This document shows positions 1 to 10,775 of a DNA stretch of 64,000 nt, piece after piece. The stretch lies in NCBI GenBank assembly GCA_028023455.1, contig JAQFVV010012496.1, forward strand, positions 2,422,001-2,486,000, written 5' to 3'. The DNA is from Epiperipatus broadwayi (taxonomy: Eukaryota > Onychophora > Udeonychophora > Euonychophora > Peripatidae). Each line of letters opens with the position of its first letter. Positions within the stretch are counted from its first letter, which is position 1. Below the pieces are notes generated by a model. That model saw only the letters and a list, made by a program, of their open reading frames with translations. It did no database searches and was not told where the DNA came from. The position numbers and the translations under genes are program-made.

Positions 1-190
1 CCGCAGCTCACAAGTCATTACTTTTGTAGGATTTTACTTTTTTTTTTCAGGATAATATGCTACATCCACAAATTTTTTACAGATAGATATTCCAATCTAA
101 TGACTGTCTTTTGAAAGTAGTTGACTGCATTGGCCTCAGCAGTTGTTAGGAATTAAAGCTGGACACTAAATCACATGTATACCTTACTTT

Positions 191-433
191 CACCAGATCA
201 TCAATTATTCATCCCAGCATTCTTTCATGACATCACAGCATATTTTAAATTATAAAATTCACAATAAACCAATATTTTGAATAACAATTTTCTCCTGATC
301 GGACCATTATCAAATATCTAAAAAAAATTTTTTTCTTTTTACAACATTGTGAATATGTTTAATTTGATGTTTATTTAGACATTTGTTTGTACTTTCCGCT
401 TCCATAATAGCAGGTTTAATACGTAAGTATCAG
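191..433 (+). repeat. Dispersed repeat J, copy 1
   Basis: This segment aligns with 30368-30604 over its whole length, including 'CACCAGATCA', 'CCCAGCATTCTTTCATGACA', 'TCTCCTGATCGGA' and 'TTATTTAGACATTTGTTTGT'. The second copy runs into a 190-bp tandem array; this one does not. No coding potential or terminal repeat is visible, so it is called only an interspersed repeat of unknown class. Confidence 0.75.
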
Positions 434-557
434 TTTGCTATATGGAGGAACAAAGTACATACCAATGGCAAAAACTAAAAGAACAAACTAATCAATAAAA
501 AATCAAATCTATGCATTTATTATTAAATTTATGGCAATAAATGCTTAAATGAATTGT

Positions 558-801
558 AATAATAATTTGCATTAAGCTAGTGCACATGTTCTTTATGGAT
601 TTAACTATAAATGAATACTCTCATTTTTCCAAATACAAGATAACGTCTTTGTGAAAAGATAGAATGAATCCATCTATCCTTTCAACCTAAACATTCAAGT
701 ATGGGAAAATCTTAAGTATTTGGAAAGAGGATTGTGAAGATATTAACAATCACTTTAAATCCCTAAAGCACATGTGCATTAGCTTAATGCTAATTATTAT
801 T
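558..801. repeat. Inverted repeat (hairpin, ~47-bp outer arms)
   Basis: The outer arms 558-604 and 755-801 are reverse complements with few mismatches, sharing 'GCATTAAGCTA' and 'GCACATGT'. Weaker complementarity continues inward around 'TTTCCAAATAC'. A MITE or fold-back element is the likely source. No target duplication was resolved. Confidence 0.75.
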
Positions 802-1440
802 ACAGTTTAAAAACATCATACGCTATATAAAATAAATATCTTATTTAAATGAATTAATAAAAATAATCATAATTTCATGGAAATTCTTTTAAATTTAAAT
901 CCACATTATTATTTTATTAAAAAAAAGTTATTTTAATTCTTATAATTCAAAAGATATAATAACTTTATTTTATTTTTTCACTTTAGAAAGGATTTATCTC
1001 CCCCCTCCCCCAATCTTTTGTCATATTACTATAAGTTAATTTTTTTTTGTAAATTTCTACTAAAAGATAACATTTTCTGAGAAAACTTGAAGGACAAAAT
1101 TTAACAGCAGTAAATAATTAATCTTTCTATATTTTTTATAATAAATTAATGATTAAATAAAATTATTTATTTAAATAAATCTAATGACTATGCATAATTA
1201 ATAATAACTCCAATTTTTTCGTGGAATTTTTTTAATATATTAGTTACCTCCATCTGGCGGCTAGATTGTGTACTATATGAGTCTAAAAATTAAATCTGGC
1301 AGTACATTATTTTTAAACATAAATAAGTGACCTTTTGTTTTAGTCAAATTCAACATGTTACTAAAGTTACGTATCCACGATATCATTATTTCCGATAGTT
1401 CTGAAAGATGTCCATCCCTCATTTATAATCACTCATATCA
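802..1440. other. A+T-rich stretch with no recognised feature
   Basis: Low-complexity A+T-rich DNA with a short C run near 1000. No gene, RNA or repeat is recognised on either strand. Confidence 0.5.
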
Positions 1441-1448
1441 CATTAGTC

Positions 1449-1843
1449 CAGGGGTCTCCAATCCTATGTCCATGGGCACCATGGTGCCGCAGATCATTTT
1501 ATGTGTGCCCGCCGCTATCTGAACATGATAAAAAATTATTTATCTGATATAAATAAATTTAATTTTTAAAATTTCTTATAAATTATTGTATTATATTGTA
1601 ATCAAATTGTAGGGTATACTATACTTTTACAGCGTAAAAATATAAACGTTAATTATATGTGAATTTTTTTTTTTAAATAAATATTTTTTTGTACATTATG
1701 TATATTATTAACAATATCCAACTGTAAATTTACATTTAAAAAATAAATGGTGCCCGCCACCTGGTTGAAAAAATAAATGGTGCCCGCCACCTGGCCGGTA
1801 TTATAGAATGTGCTCTTAAGTGCAAAAAGGTTGGGGACCCCTG
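1449..1843. mobile_element. hAT-type non-autonomous element (395 bp)
   Basis: The ends are inverted repeats: CAGGGGTCTCCAA at the left and TTGGGGACCCCTG at the right, the CAGGGG...CCCCTG ends of hAT/Charlie-like elements. It is flanked by an 8-bp duplication, CATTAGTC (1441-1448) and CACTAGTC (1844-1851), with one mismatch; 8 bp is the hAT length. The interior has no transposase. Near the right end a unit of about 29 bp containing 'GGTGCCCGCCACCTGG' occurs twice in tandem (about 1738-1797). Confidence 0.92.
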
Positions 1844-1851
1844 CACTAGTC

Positions 1852-2393
1852 CCTACATCGTATTAAATAATTGTATAGTTAAGCAAAGAATAATAATTAG
1901 ACTTATAAAAGATGACAAGAATTGATTTAATACAAGAAGAGCTAAATATGGAACAAATAAAATATTAAAAGAGAGTTTAAATAAGGATTTGATGAATAAT
2001 TTTTATATTCAGATTTTTTTTTAGATCAAATTATAGAATGGATGTTGGAGTAATACAAGACATGATGATGAAAATAAAGCCTGATTGGGATGTATATTAT
2101 TATAAATAATATTACAGAATACCTCATCATACTTAATATTTAAATAATTTTGTTTATTTCGTAATTAAGAATGAACATAGAATATATAACAAGTTATAGA
2201 GTTATAATTAGGTTATCTTAGTATAAAGTATTAAAATAAATAAAAAATGATAGATCGTATTTGAAATTGTAGAATATGATAACGTATAAGTTGTCTATGT
2301 TATTGATATGTTTTAATATACAATTGTTACGGAGTGTCTTAATAATTACAAAGTTCAATGTGAAAGATACTATATAATTCTGACTACAAAAAA
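1852..2393. other. A+T-rich stretch with no recognised feature
   Basis: I see no gene, RNA gene, transposon end or repeat shared with the rest of the window here. Confidence 0.5.
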
Positions 2394-2493
2394 GATCAAG
2401 TTAGGTGTCACATGACCTAATTTAAACAAGCTTGTATTACAAATGTCATATGCTCGCAAATAAACTCTTAACAAGCTTTGCAGAATATCCCTA

Positions 2494-2533
2494 ATCCCAG
2501 ACCGGTTTCTGCTACTGGCTTCCTCAGTGAGGT
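2494..2533 (-). ncRNA. Hammerhead ribozyme-like motif, family A
   Basis: Read on the minus strand: CUGAGGA (the variable position 7 is G), an 11-nt stem-loop II (AGC...GCA with an A·A closing mismatch), GAAA, then the palindrome-forming ACCGGU followed by C at the cleavage position. Stem I pairs ACCUCA with UGGGAU (one mismatch). With no loop nucleotides, stem III can form only between two molecules. Activity is untested. Confidence 0.65.
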
Positions 2534-2637
2534 GTTAGGATATTCAAGCATTAGATTAAAAATACTTAATAGTTATTCATTAGATAAAGTGCTGGGCTTG
2601 TCCTGGTACTTTTAATCTAATGCTTGAATATCCTAGC

Positions 2638-2677
2638 ACCTCACTGAGGAAGCCAGTAGCAGAAACCTGCCTGGGGT
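2638..2677 (+). ncRNA. Degenerate hammerhead-like motif, family A
   Basis: Plus-strand partner of the 2494-2533 motif in the same hairpin. CUGAGGA, the AGC...GCA stem II and GAAA remain, and ACCUCA/UGGGGU can form stem I. Stem III has decayed (ACCUGC instead of ACCGGU), so it is probably inactive. Confidence 0.5.
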
Positions 2678-3181
2678 TAGGGATATTCTACAAAGCTTGT
2701 TAAGAGCTTATTCGCGAGCTCTTTATATAACATATGTAATCCTGAATAATTTTAAAGTGCAAATTATTTACTTTTCTTATAAGTATTTTTTTTGTTGTTG
2801 TTGTTAATTTTTAAACTATATTCTGTTAAATTTTTTTTTTTTTTTGTTAAAAATAATACTATTTGTAATTTTTTAAAAATTTTATATTGTTATAATAAAC
2901 TTAAAGTTGTTTTGTACTTAACAGTATCTGTAGTCTCTTTTCTTGTTATTTCCAAATCCGTACGCATCGACCTAACCACACATGCATTGCAATAATTAAA
3001 CATATTTGGGTATTATTGCGCATAATCTAAATGAAATAATGAATAATAAACATATTGTGATAGTTATAGATATTTTATATTGAATATAAAAATTAAGTAA
3101 TGTAAATTTTTATTTATTTGATTCAATGATTATATTAACGTTGTAATAATTAAATTTGTTAAACGCATACTCATCATTACG

Positions 3182-3475
3182 TAACCTTAAGATCATGCAC
3201 CTGAAAAACAACAGTAGGGACTTCTACAAATCTTAACACAAGATTTATTTTAAAAGACAAGAGCTGCGTCTTATCTTCAACCTACTTTTTAATTATATAG
3301 AAGAAATTGTGGACTTAATCAGTGAGGTATTTAATAGCCTTATGCTCTCAAATCAAAAGGCTTTAGATTCCCCTATCTAATTAAAAAGTAGGTTGAAGCT
3401 AAGACACTGCTCTTATCTTATTAAGATTTGTAGAGGTCTCTACTGTCGTTTTTCAGGTGCATGGTCTTTAGGTTA
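3182..3475. repeat. Fold-back element with ~100-bp arms
   Basis: The arms 3182-3297 and about 3376-3475 are imperfect reverse complements, sharing 'GCACCTGAAAAAC', 'TACAAATCTTAA' and 'TCAACCTACTTTTTAATTA' or their complements. The loop holds unrelated sequence. No hammerhead core or ORF is seen, and no second copy was noticed. Confidence 0.85.
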
Positions 3476-3479
3476 TAGC

Positions 3480-4230
3480 CTTGAATGATTATAGTAAAGA
3501 TTAATATCAGAATGCCATATTAAAAGTAAGTGATTAGATTATAATACATAGTAATATGAAATTATTTTAAATTTATTTACGATCATCATTAATGATTAGT
3601 ATTTGTTCATAATTTTAACTTAGTTTTAGTCTAGTTTGCAAGGAAATTAGTTAATGATTTTAAAGGGAAAAATTAGTGAGTATATTTGTTTCTTTATTAT
3701 TTTTATATAGTTAGATGTACAAATCCTTCATTACACTTAGTTATATTAATTAAATTATTTAAGAAGTAATAATAATGACCCGAGATTTTAATTGAATTAT
3801 CAAATATTATTCAAGGAAAGATAAGATTATGTTAATAGATAAAGGAACATCAAATAATAATATAGTTAAATTTAATTTTTAAGAAATTTTATTATTAAAT
3901 ATAATTTATTTTTCTTAAGTGTGAGTTATGGGAGTATCATTAACTTTAGTAAAGTAGTGTTGATATTCCTATACCATTGAGGATATACTTTTTGGTATAT
4001 TCTTAATGTTAAAAGAGAGGGTACCTTACTAGATGATTTCAATAATATGTCTCATGATTTGTAATGATAAATTATTAAATAATCTATTAAAATTGGTAAA
4101 ATTTATATTGGATATGCATTATTAGAATTTTCATGTAGGAAGATGGCTGAGCTAGGAGTTATTAGTGGTAGGGTCATCTGGTTATGGTACAATGTATATA
4201 TATATATTATTTCTTATCAATTGGTTTTTT
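3480..4230. other. A+T-rich stretch with no recognised feature
   Basis: No gene, RNA or recognised repeat. It ends in a short TATATA run at about 4196-4207, just before the next LINE fragment. Confidence 0.45.
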
Positions 4231-4237
4231 CGTTTGA

Positions 4238-4440
4238 TGTGATGTGATGCACTGTAATTTCTCCTTTTTCAGAGTCAGGAATCGCTCAGTCACTATGCCT
4301 AGAGAAACCTGTTACTTACCTTACCTTCCCTTCTCATTCTCTGCCCTGTTTTTCCCCACATTCTTCTCTATCCTGCTCCATTTCATTTCCTCAACATAAT
4401 CTTTGTCAACTCCATGGCCTTTCTATTGGCATTTTGAATG
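4238..4440 (-). mobile_element. 3' end of zinc-knuckle LINE (5'-truncated)
   Basis: On the minus strand this ends with 'CAGTGCATCACATCACATC', the tail also seen at 8850, 41486 and 52832. Upstream come a relic of the ORF2 C-terminus ('FLWAQ'-type residues) and 'TGTTGAGGAAATGAAATGG', matching 52660-52720. Only about 200 bp remains. Confidence 0.75.
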
Positions 4441-4620
4441 TACCTCCTTTTGGTAGTTAGATTGCATTATATTAGTAGTTATATATGTCTATATGAGCCT
4501 AAATAATAAATCTGGTAATATATTATTTCTAAACATAAATAAATAATCATTAGTTTTAGTCAAATTCAACACCCTACTAAAGCAAAATTTTTCAGTATTA
4601 TAAATATTCGATGCTAATTA

Positions 4621-4695
4621 GGTATGTGCTCTCTGCTATCTTTTACATACCTAGAGGCATTGCTCTATGCTATCTTTTGCATACCTAGGGAGCCA
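4621..4695. repeat. Short tandem duplication
   Basis: A unit of roughly 40 bp containing 'TGCTATCTTTT', 'CATACCTAG' and 'GCATTG' or 'CCATTG' occurs twice with small differences. Confidence 0.6.
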
Positions 4696-4789
4696 TTGAC
4701 CTACTACTTGAAATACTTAGCAAATATTGACACATTGTTTGTTTTTACAGTAAATATGTGAATAATGAGATTTTTTTTAAATCTTCAGT

Positions 4790-5360
4790 TGTCGATGAGC
4801 ATGGCAAATGGAAGGAGGGATCTCATGACCTGTAAGCAAGAAAAAACTTCCAATGCTTGGCCTTGTGACCTATAAATGGGAATTAACTCCAAATGCTCAA
4901 TGCTTTGCAATCTCCACTTGCCAACATTCAATATGCCCCTGAAGGGATTCTATAGATAAGTAGTCACCATTAAGTACACTGCATTGACATGTCTGTGGCA
5001 AATGATCTGATCAATGAAATGGACCACTAAATGCCAATGCCAAATGCAGTTGCCTATTATGCATGAAAGGAAGAGCACCAGAGGGAAATGGGTGCTGACT
5101 CTATACAGTCCAGGTTGTCGAATCATCTATTCTGTCTGAAGCAGCAATCCATTGTTCCATTACACTGATACCAATGGCTGAAGTAAGCAGCAGACAGTCT
5201 GAAATTTTGGAGCTGGTCTTCTTCTTTGTAATGGACTTGCCCATGGATTGACATCAAAGTCAAAATTTGTCAAGAGAATGAGAATTCTCTGGAGCTATTA
5301 CAGTCCTACCTGGATTTTATTTGTTAGAAAATGTGGCAGAAAAAATAGCAGAAGCCTAGA
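4790..5360. other. G+C-richer island of unknown origin
   Basis: Base composition is visibly richer in G+C than the flanks, and the sequence looks like decayed coding DNA. On the minus strand there are short open stretches (one reading MGKSITKKKTSS...) broken by stops. On the plus strand stops are also frequent. I do not recognise a family. It may be an old transposon or pseudogene. Confidence 0.35.
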
Positions 5361-6059
5361 CATCTTTCTAACCCTCTGTAGGATATTCATGTTACTTATC
5401 TCTGCCAGTTAAATGGTTTGCTTCTTTTTTATTTTGTTTTCGCTTGAACTATCATCAACATCATTCATATTGTTTTGTTGGGAGGAGGGGGATTACTATT
5501 TGTTCATTAAAATTTTGCAACTTTTATTTTTCTGTTTAGTAAAATTTCCACATTATTTACCGTCTGTCAACTGTAATATTGTTTTGATAACACACATCTA
5601 TTTTTCTTTAAATTTGTTTTCTTTTTAAAAAATTACTCAATACACATTATTTTTCTTTATAAACACATGCACATACAAAAAGGACATACTTCCATTACTT
5701 GGTCCATTTATTGTTTAATATTTTTAGTAGTGGTTCGGTGGCTCCCCCAAGTATTTAAAAAAGCACTGAGTGCATACTAAATTGGTACCAAAAATTCCTT
5801 GTATATTAATTATTCTCTTTTTAATAAAAACACAATCTAGTCAAGTTTGTTTAGTTTGATAATTTCTTTTTAAGTTTTTTTTTTTTTTGTAAACATCTGT
5901 TTTACAAGAATTGGTATAAATAATTACCATACAATGAAAGATGCATTTTATATTAAAGTAATTTAATTATGAATATTGTTCTTCAAAAAGTAAATTTTGC
6001 TTTGAATTTGTAATATTTTTATAACTTTGATATTTTTTTTGCTTGATCTATCATTACAA
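5361..6059. other. A+T-rich stretch with no recognised feature
   Basis: T-rich on the plus strand with several homopolymer runs. Short hydrophobic ORFs here are what T-rich DNA gives by chance. Confidence 0.5.
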
Positions 6060-6672
6060 TGTTAACCACTAGACATTATATGATCACCATTATTTATGCT
6101 TACCCAAGCTGTTTACACAGAGGCTAAACTCTCCATACAGTACTGCCATTCAATGCAAGCCAGATTAATTAATAGCTTGCACTGAGTGGCGCTATTGTAT
6201 GAAGAGTTTAGCCTCTGTGTAAACAGCTTGTATAAGCATAAAGAATGTGATGTTTAGTGATTTAATACCAATTCTTCCCAATAGGATTATGGTGACTCAT
6301 ACTTTTTGATAAACATTATTAAAGAACTAAAGATGCCAAAAAGTATGGTTGCTGAACTGAGTTCAGATCTATACAAGCTAATTGGCTTGAATTGAAAACA
6401 TTTCTGTGTTTTCTTTAGACTCAAAGCTTTATAATTAGCTAATAAGGTAAAAGGTGGCTGCTGGAGAGTTGCATTATATCCTAAGATCTAGGTGCTGTGC
6501 TCTCAGATCCAAGGCTCCTCACTGATGAAAGCCACAAGCTAGAAACTAGTCTGGGATTTTGGATGAGTAGGCAGTAGATAGGGATTTTATGCACAAAGTC
6601 TTCTGGTATCCATTGATTACTCTGGCTTGCACTGAGTGGTGCTACTATATGGAGAGTTTAGCCTGTGTGCAT
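6060..6672. mobile_element. Family B fold-back elements (two units)
   Basis: The first unit (about 6063-6258) is a hairpin: 'AAGCTGTTTACACAGAGGCT' on the left returns inverted near 6210-6235. The second unit (about 6259-6672) carries the family B body: 'GAACTGAGTTCAGATCTATA', a hammerhead motif, then the 'ATCCATTGATTACTCTGGCT' and 'ATGGAGAGTTTAGCCT' ends common to all B copies. Family B recurs at least fifteen times in the window in both orientations and encodes no protein. Confidence 0.85.
6516..6557 (+). ncRNA. Hammerhead ribozyme-like motif, family B
   Basis: CUGAUGA, stem-loop II with AGC/GCU paired around CACAA (A·A at the base), GAAA, the self-complementary ACUAGU and C at the cleavage site are all present. 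Stem I is weakened because one G of the usual UGGGGA strand is missing. A homodimer would be needed for stem III. Confidence 0.65.
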
Positions 6673-6879
6673 TACAACTTTACTAACAATTATATTATCT
6701 TCTACAATATGGCTCATTAAGATTGTACAATATTATTTAATAATGTACCTTATAATTTTATAATAAATTGCAATCCTCATCTCAAAAGCAATTTTATAAT
6801 TCAACTTTATGTTTTTTCTCCATTATTATTGGTTCACAAAGTGCAGTAAAAATACAAATTATTTTCTAATAATATAATT

Positions 6880-7222
6880 AACCGGCCTCCTTTGATTTCT
6901 TTTTCAATGTCTATGATTGTTCACCTTGCAGTGCCATCAATAGCAAACATGACTTTAATCTAATTGTAGCTAAATAATACACTCAGGAATCTTAATAGGT
7001 AAGAATGATGTGTCAGAAACAAATCTTTAACCGGCCTCCTTTGATTTCTTTTTCAATGTCTATGATTGTTCACCTTGCAGTGCCATCAATAGCAAACATG
7101 ACTTTAATCTAATTGTAGCTAAATAATACACTCAGGGATCTTAATAGGTAATAATGATGTGTCAGAAACCAAATCTTTAGGGATCTTAATAGATGAGAAT
7201 GATGTGTCAGAAACAAATCTTT
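6880..7222 (+). repeat. 149-bp tandem duplication (2.3 copies)
   Basis: Copy 1 (6880-7028) and copy 2 (7029-about 7178) start with 'ACCGGCCTCCTTTGATTTC' and are almost identical. A third, partial unit repeats only the last 45 bp ('GATCTTAATAG...GTGTCAGAAACAAATC'). The near identity points to a recent duplication. Confidence 0.93.
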
Positions 7223-7242
7223 TAACATTGTTATATATATAT

Positions 7243-7640
7243 ATAGAGCTCGCAAATAAACTCTTAACAAGCTTTGCAGAATATCCCCATACCGGTTTTT
7301 GCTACTGGATTCCTCGGTGAGGTGCTAGGATATTCGAGCATTAGATTAAAAATACCAGGACAAGGCCAGCACTTTATCTAATGGATAACTATTAAGTAGA
7401 AAATCAAATTTTCAGACATCCATATGTCTTCCAATCCAGCTATCTAACTTAAATAGCCATATGGGACTGAACCAGATTCAGATACACCATATATTAATAA
7501 CTTTAGCAATATAAAATCGTATAAACCAGTCTGGGGTTGGGGATATTCTGCAAAGCTTGTTAAAAGCTTATTTGCGAGCTCTATATATAACATTTGTAAT
7601 ACATGCTTGTTAAATTAGATCATGTAACATGATTTGTTTG
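7243..7640. mobile_element. Family A fold-back element, copy 2
   Basis: The outer arms match copy 1 ('GCTCGCAAATAAACTCTTAA' ... 'AAGCTTATTTGCGAGCTC'). This copy keeps the longer interior 'CATATGTCTTCCAATCCAGC' and 'ATATTAATAACTTTAGCAAT' that copy 1 lacks. The left arm has a damaged hammerhead core (CCGAGGA, AAAA for GAAA, but ACCGGU kept). The right arm has lost its 5' half. A TATATA run at about 7231-7242 abuts the left end. Confidence 0.85.
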
Positions 7641-8039
7641 TAATTGTACTTTTAACATTAATATAACTGTAGTTTTATTTGAAATAATATATATTTTAAA
7701 ATATGCAAGGCACCAGAAAGTTTTTATAAAAGTATATTATCAAGTCTGATGTAATAAGTTTGACTAAAATTTCTATTGTGTAAACATTTTTTATTGTAAA
7801 ATAATATAGCAAGGTTTAGCACTTAGTTTTATTATTTTATATCACCATTCGACTACAGAGACCTCTATCTTCACAACAAGCTCATTCTGTAAATAATGAT
7901 TAGATGATCAATGACAAAAGACTTCCATAATTATTCGATGAGTAGAATACACCTGTATGAAGACCGATTAGCCCAAACTAGAATCACAATTTTTGACTAA
8001 AGTCAGTCTTCACAAACAAAATTATGATGATATAGGTCG
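7641..8039. other. Stretch with no recognised feature
   Basis: No gene or named repeat. It may contain the 5' continuation of the LINE fragment that starts near 8040, but I cannot align it. Confidence 0.4.
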
Positions 8040-8850
8040 TTATTTGCATCAGTTGAGGCTAATTCAAGGAGAGATGGGATGGTCAAGTTTTTATATGAGA
8101 GATGCAAAAATCAACATTGCAATTTATGCATAATAAGAGAATAGTCAAAATAGTCTTTAATTAAGTTAAGAGTAAAGGACAGGCAATAAAATGGGAGAGA
8201 AAGGTAGTATGGTATGCAGAAGATTTGGATCAAGACTTTTATGTCGGTATACTTATACAAAAGGTGGGATGATTGTGTTAGGAGAATTGTTGAGTATTAT
8301 AATGGCAAGGAATAGGATAGAAGAATAGATCCATTAATAAAAAAAAATAGGGATTTAGAGAGATGGAGATTAAAAAGAGTTTTAAAATGTATAAAAGTAA
8401 ACAATATTGGGTGAGAGGTAATTTATGATAATATCAAGAAGGATAGTTTACTGTTTAAGGATGGAAATAAGGGAATATGCACATAAATGGGAAAATGTGA
8501 TTGATTTAGTCTGCAAGTTATGTAAGGAAGGCATAGAAAATATTTGACATCTGTTAATTGAATGTAAATACCTACAAGCAGAAAGGATACAAATGATTAA
8601 GTTGTGGAAGAATAAATTGGAAGTGTGTTTCTTGATGTTTATGCTAGGTTTGGGAAAAGATAAGGGGGATTTAGATATACAGACCAAGGAGTTGGTGTTG
8701 TGGAAATGGGATGGAGCAAAATAGAGAAGAATATGGGAAAAACGGGGGGGGGGGGGGGAGGTAATATGGCTAACATGTTTCTCTGGCCATAGTGGCTGAG
8801 AAGTTCCTGACTCCAATAAAAGATAAGCCACAGTGCATCACATCACATAT
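8040..8850 (+). pseudogene. LINE ORF2 C-terminus with CCHC knuckle, decayed
   Basis: This is colinear with the better copy at 51873-52832. 'TATGCAGAAGATTTGGAT' encodes YAEDLD, 'AAAAGGTGGGATGATTG' encodes KRWDDC, and 'GTCTGCAAGTTATGTAAGGA' encodes the first half of the C-x2-C-x8-H-x4-C zinc knuckle. A stop replaces the arginine just before the knuckle histidine ('ATTTGACATCTG'). Frameshifts and a run of about 15 G at 8744-8759 break the rest. It ends with the family tail 'CAGTGCATCACATCACATAT'. The catalytic reverse transcriptase region is absent: a 5'-truncated, dead insertion. Confidence 0.85.
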
Positions 8851-8859
8851 TGCATTCTA

Positions 8860-10020
8860 TAATTCACATTTTTATTTTATTAATCTTAGGTTGTTTCGTA
8901 TTTATTAAAAATGATACACAGAAAATTTAGAAAGAGGATTAAATACATTTAAAGGCTAATGAAATCGTTATGTCAGATAGGTATTTAATATTGAGGTTTT
9001 TGAATACGAATATTAAAGGGAAATGAAAAAAATCAACCTGATTCATTATTCAAATGATTATCTAAGTAAATATATTTATTATTAAAAAAAACGTACACCC
9101 CCCCCCACACACACACACACTATTAGACCCGTAAAATCCATTAATAACAAATCAAACAAATTTAATTCAAGTTAAAAAATTTCCATGTAATTTAGTCGTC
9201 AAATAAATGCTCTTAAGGAAGTTGAAACAATAATAAATGTAATATGAAAACATTAACCAACTGATCTCGCTTTATTAGCTTTCGAAAGGGGAAAAATCAA
9301 TAATCTCCGCAGCTAAGAAACATTTTATTAAAGCTTTGAAAATAATGAAAGTGTCTAACATACATTTTAATAAAAATTACAGTCAACAAATTTAAATTTG
9401 CTATAGTGAAATGAAAAATGGGGGGAGGGGATAATGTCACACGAATAGCTTCAGTTGACACGGCAACCAAGAATCGGCTCCTACAGACTAGATTCTTGGT
9501 AATCACCCTTGTCGGTTCTTAAAATTTTCTCAATGCTGTTCCAAGAGTTCCATACGTGTTTGCAATTAAAGCATTTTTAATAGTTGCCAGTCTGAATTTG
9601 ATTTTTAAAAAAATCATTGCGCAATAGGTTCTAAAATCAGCCGTAGCTAACTCTTTAATCCTTCCTATATTTCTCAAAAGTTGCGCGTGAGTGCGCATAC
9701 GTGTGCAGTGTATGGGTGAAGTGAAAATCGTAGCTTAAAATATTTACAATTCTAGAATGATTGTTATAGTCTAGAACTGTTTATCATAAAGGAAATGAAT
9801 CATTTTCTTTATTCATCCTTTAAGATGAACTAATATGAGTCATAAAATAAAAAGTAAAATTGTGAATATTATCAACTTAGAAATAATATCTACTAATATC
9901 AATTTAAACAATATTCAAATAAACCTATCTTAGTCAGCTACACTTAGTTTCGTTTTTAAATTATTTATATCTACACACACCATTATGCATGCACACACAT
10001 AATTAAGAAAGAAACTAATG
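8860..10020. other. Stretch with no gene; simple repeats only
   Basis: Contains a C run followed by (AC)n near 9100-9120 and an alternating purine-pyrimidine stretch at 9681-9712 ('GCGCGTGAGTGCGCATACGT'). No ORF of note. Confidence 0.5.
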
Positions 10021-10024
10021 ACAA

Positions 10025-10471
10025 TAAAATACAATATACCTTGTATTTATTGTGATCACATATTCACTTTTAAACAAATTCAAAATTAGATTTTCAATGA
10101 AATGGACGGCTGAAGTGTTGTGGGGTGGAGTGGATTGAAGCCTGTCCATTAAAGTATGAAGATTGGCTATCTTAATATAAGCTGAGCATTGATTGTATAT
10201 ATATGCAGAGATGATAATCTGGACCATTAGCATGAAAAACGTTTATTGGTGTTTATTTATCTTTTTGACATGTGTGTGATCAAGGGTGTCAGCAGTATGA
10301 AATAGCATGGATAGTTGAGGGGCGTGTGAAAGTCTGAGTTCAAACCCCCTACATATTACATATTGGAGTGCAGGTATTAAAAAGCCTGTATTATAGAAAA
10401 ATTTATATATTAAAATATACCTTGTATTTATTGAGATTACCTATTCACTTTTAAATAAATTCAAAATTAAT
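10025..10471 (+). mobile_element. Family C SINE-like element between 60-bp direct repeats
   Basis: The core (about 10130-10400) shares 'GAGTGGATTGAAGCCTGTCC', 'AATCTGGACCA' and a 3' tRNA-like part with 11885-12150. The B box 'GAGTTCAAACCCC' lies near 10340, and an A-box-like 'TAGCATGGATAGTTGAGG' precedes it. The hammerhead present at 11956 is mostly deleted here. Near-identical ~60-bp direct repeats flank it (10025-10089 and 10411-10471, both with 'ATACCTTGTATTTATTG'), much longer than a usual target duplication. Confidence 0.7.
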
Positions 10472-10590
10472 TGGAGTAAGCAAGAAGGTTATCCAGGTTT
10501 AATAAAAATCTTAAAAGAATGGATTCTCTGTGTTCAGAATTAAAAATTGTGTACGATTCTTCGTGTAATAAAAATGTATGTTATAAATTT

Positions 10591-10775
10591 ATTAAAATTA
10601 CCCCAAATTCAACTCAACTAGACTAGCCAAGAAAATAAACTCTAAAACACCGCCTTCTACAAGCAGATTCTTTACACTTGAGATGTCTGCTTGTAGTAGT
10701 GAAATCATTGGTAGTGTTTTAGAGTTTATTTTCTTGGCTAGACTGATTGAGTTCTCAATTTGGGTTAATTTTGAT
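10591..10775. repeat. Fold-back element with ~75-bp arms
   Basis: The arms 10591-10665 and about 10690-10775 are reverse complements ('GCCAAGAAAATAAACTCTAA' versus 'AGAGTTTATTTTCTTGGC'), with a short spacer containing 'CTTTACACTTGAG'. No ORF or hammerhead core. It is probably a MITE. Confidence 0.88.

Larger units (their letters stand above)
2394..2745. mobile_element. Family A fold-back element, copy 1
   Basis: The core 2452-2721 is an inverted repeat: 'GCTCGCAAATAAACTCTTAA' at the left returns as its reverse complement before 2721. Each arm holds a hammerhead-like motif (2494-2533 on the minus strand, 2638-2677 on the plus), so the motifs diverge from a central spacer containing 'GTGCTGGGCTTGTCCTGGTA'. 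The left flank ('TCACATGACCTAATTTAA') matches sequence beside other A copies, so the full element is larger than the hairpin. Other copies lie near 7243, 11143, 22940, 26755, 34495, 35050, 39650 and 59217. No protein is encoded. Confidence 0.88.

Noticed and set aside
2792-2995. 67-codon hydrophobic ORF
   Set aside because: T-rich low-complexity DNA gives Phe/Leu/Ile-rich frames by chance; no start context, no family.
6060-6258. Family B hairpin as an intrinsic terminator or tRNA
   Set aside because: Arms match dispersed family B ends and lack tRNA or terminator features.
8448-8831. 127-codon minus-strand ORF
   Set aside because: It lies antisense to the decayed zinc-knuckle LINE (8040-8850), whose plus-strand sense is confirmed by other copies; this is a shadow frame.
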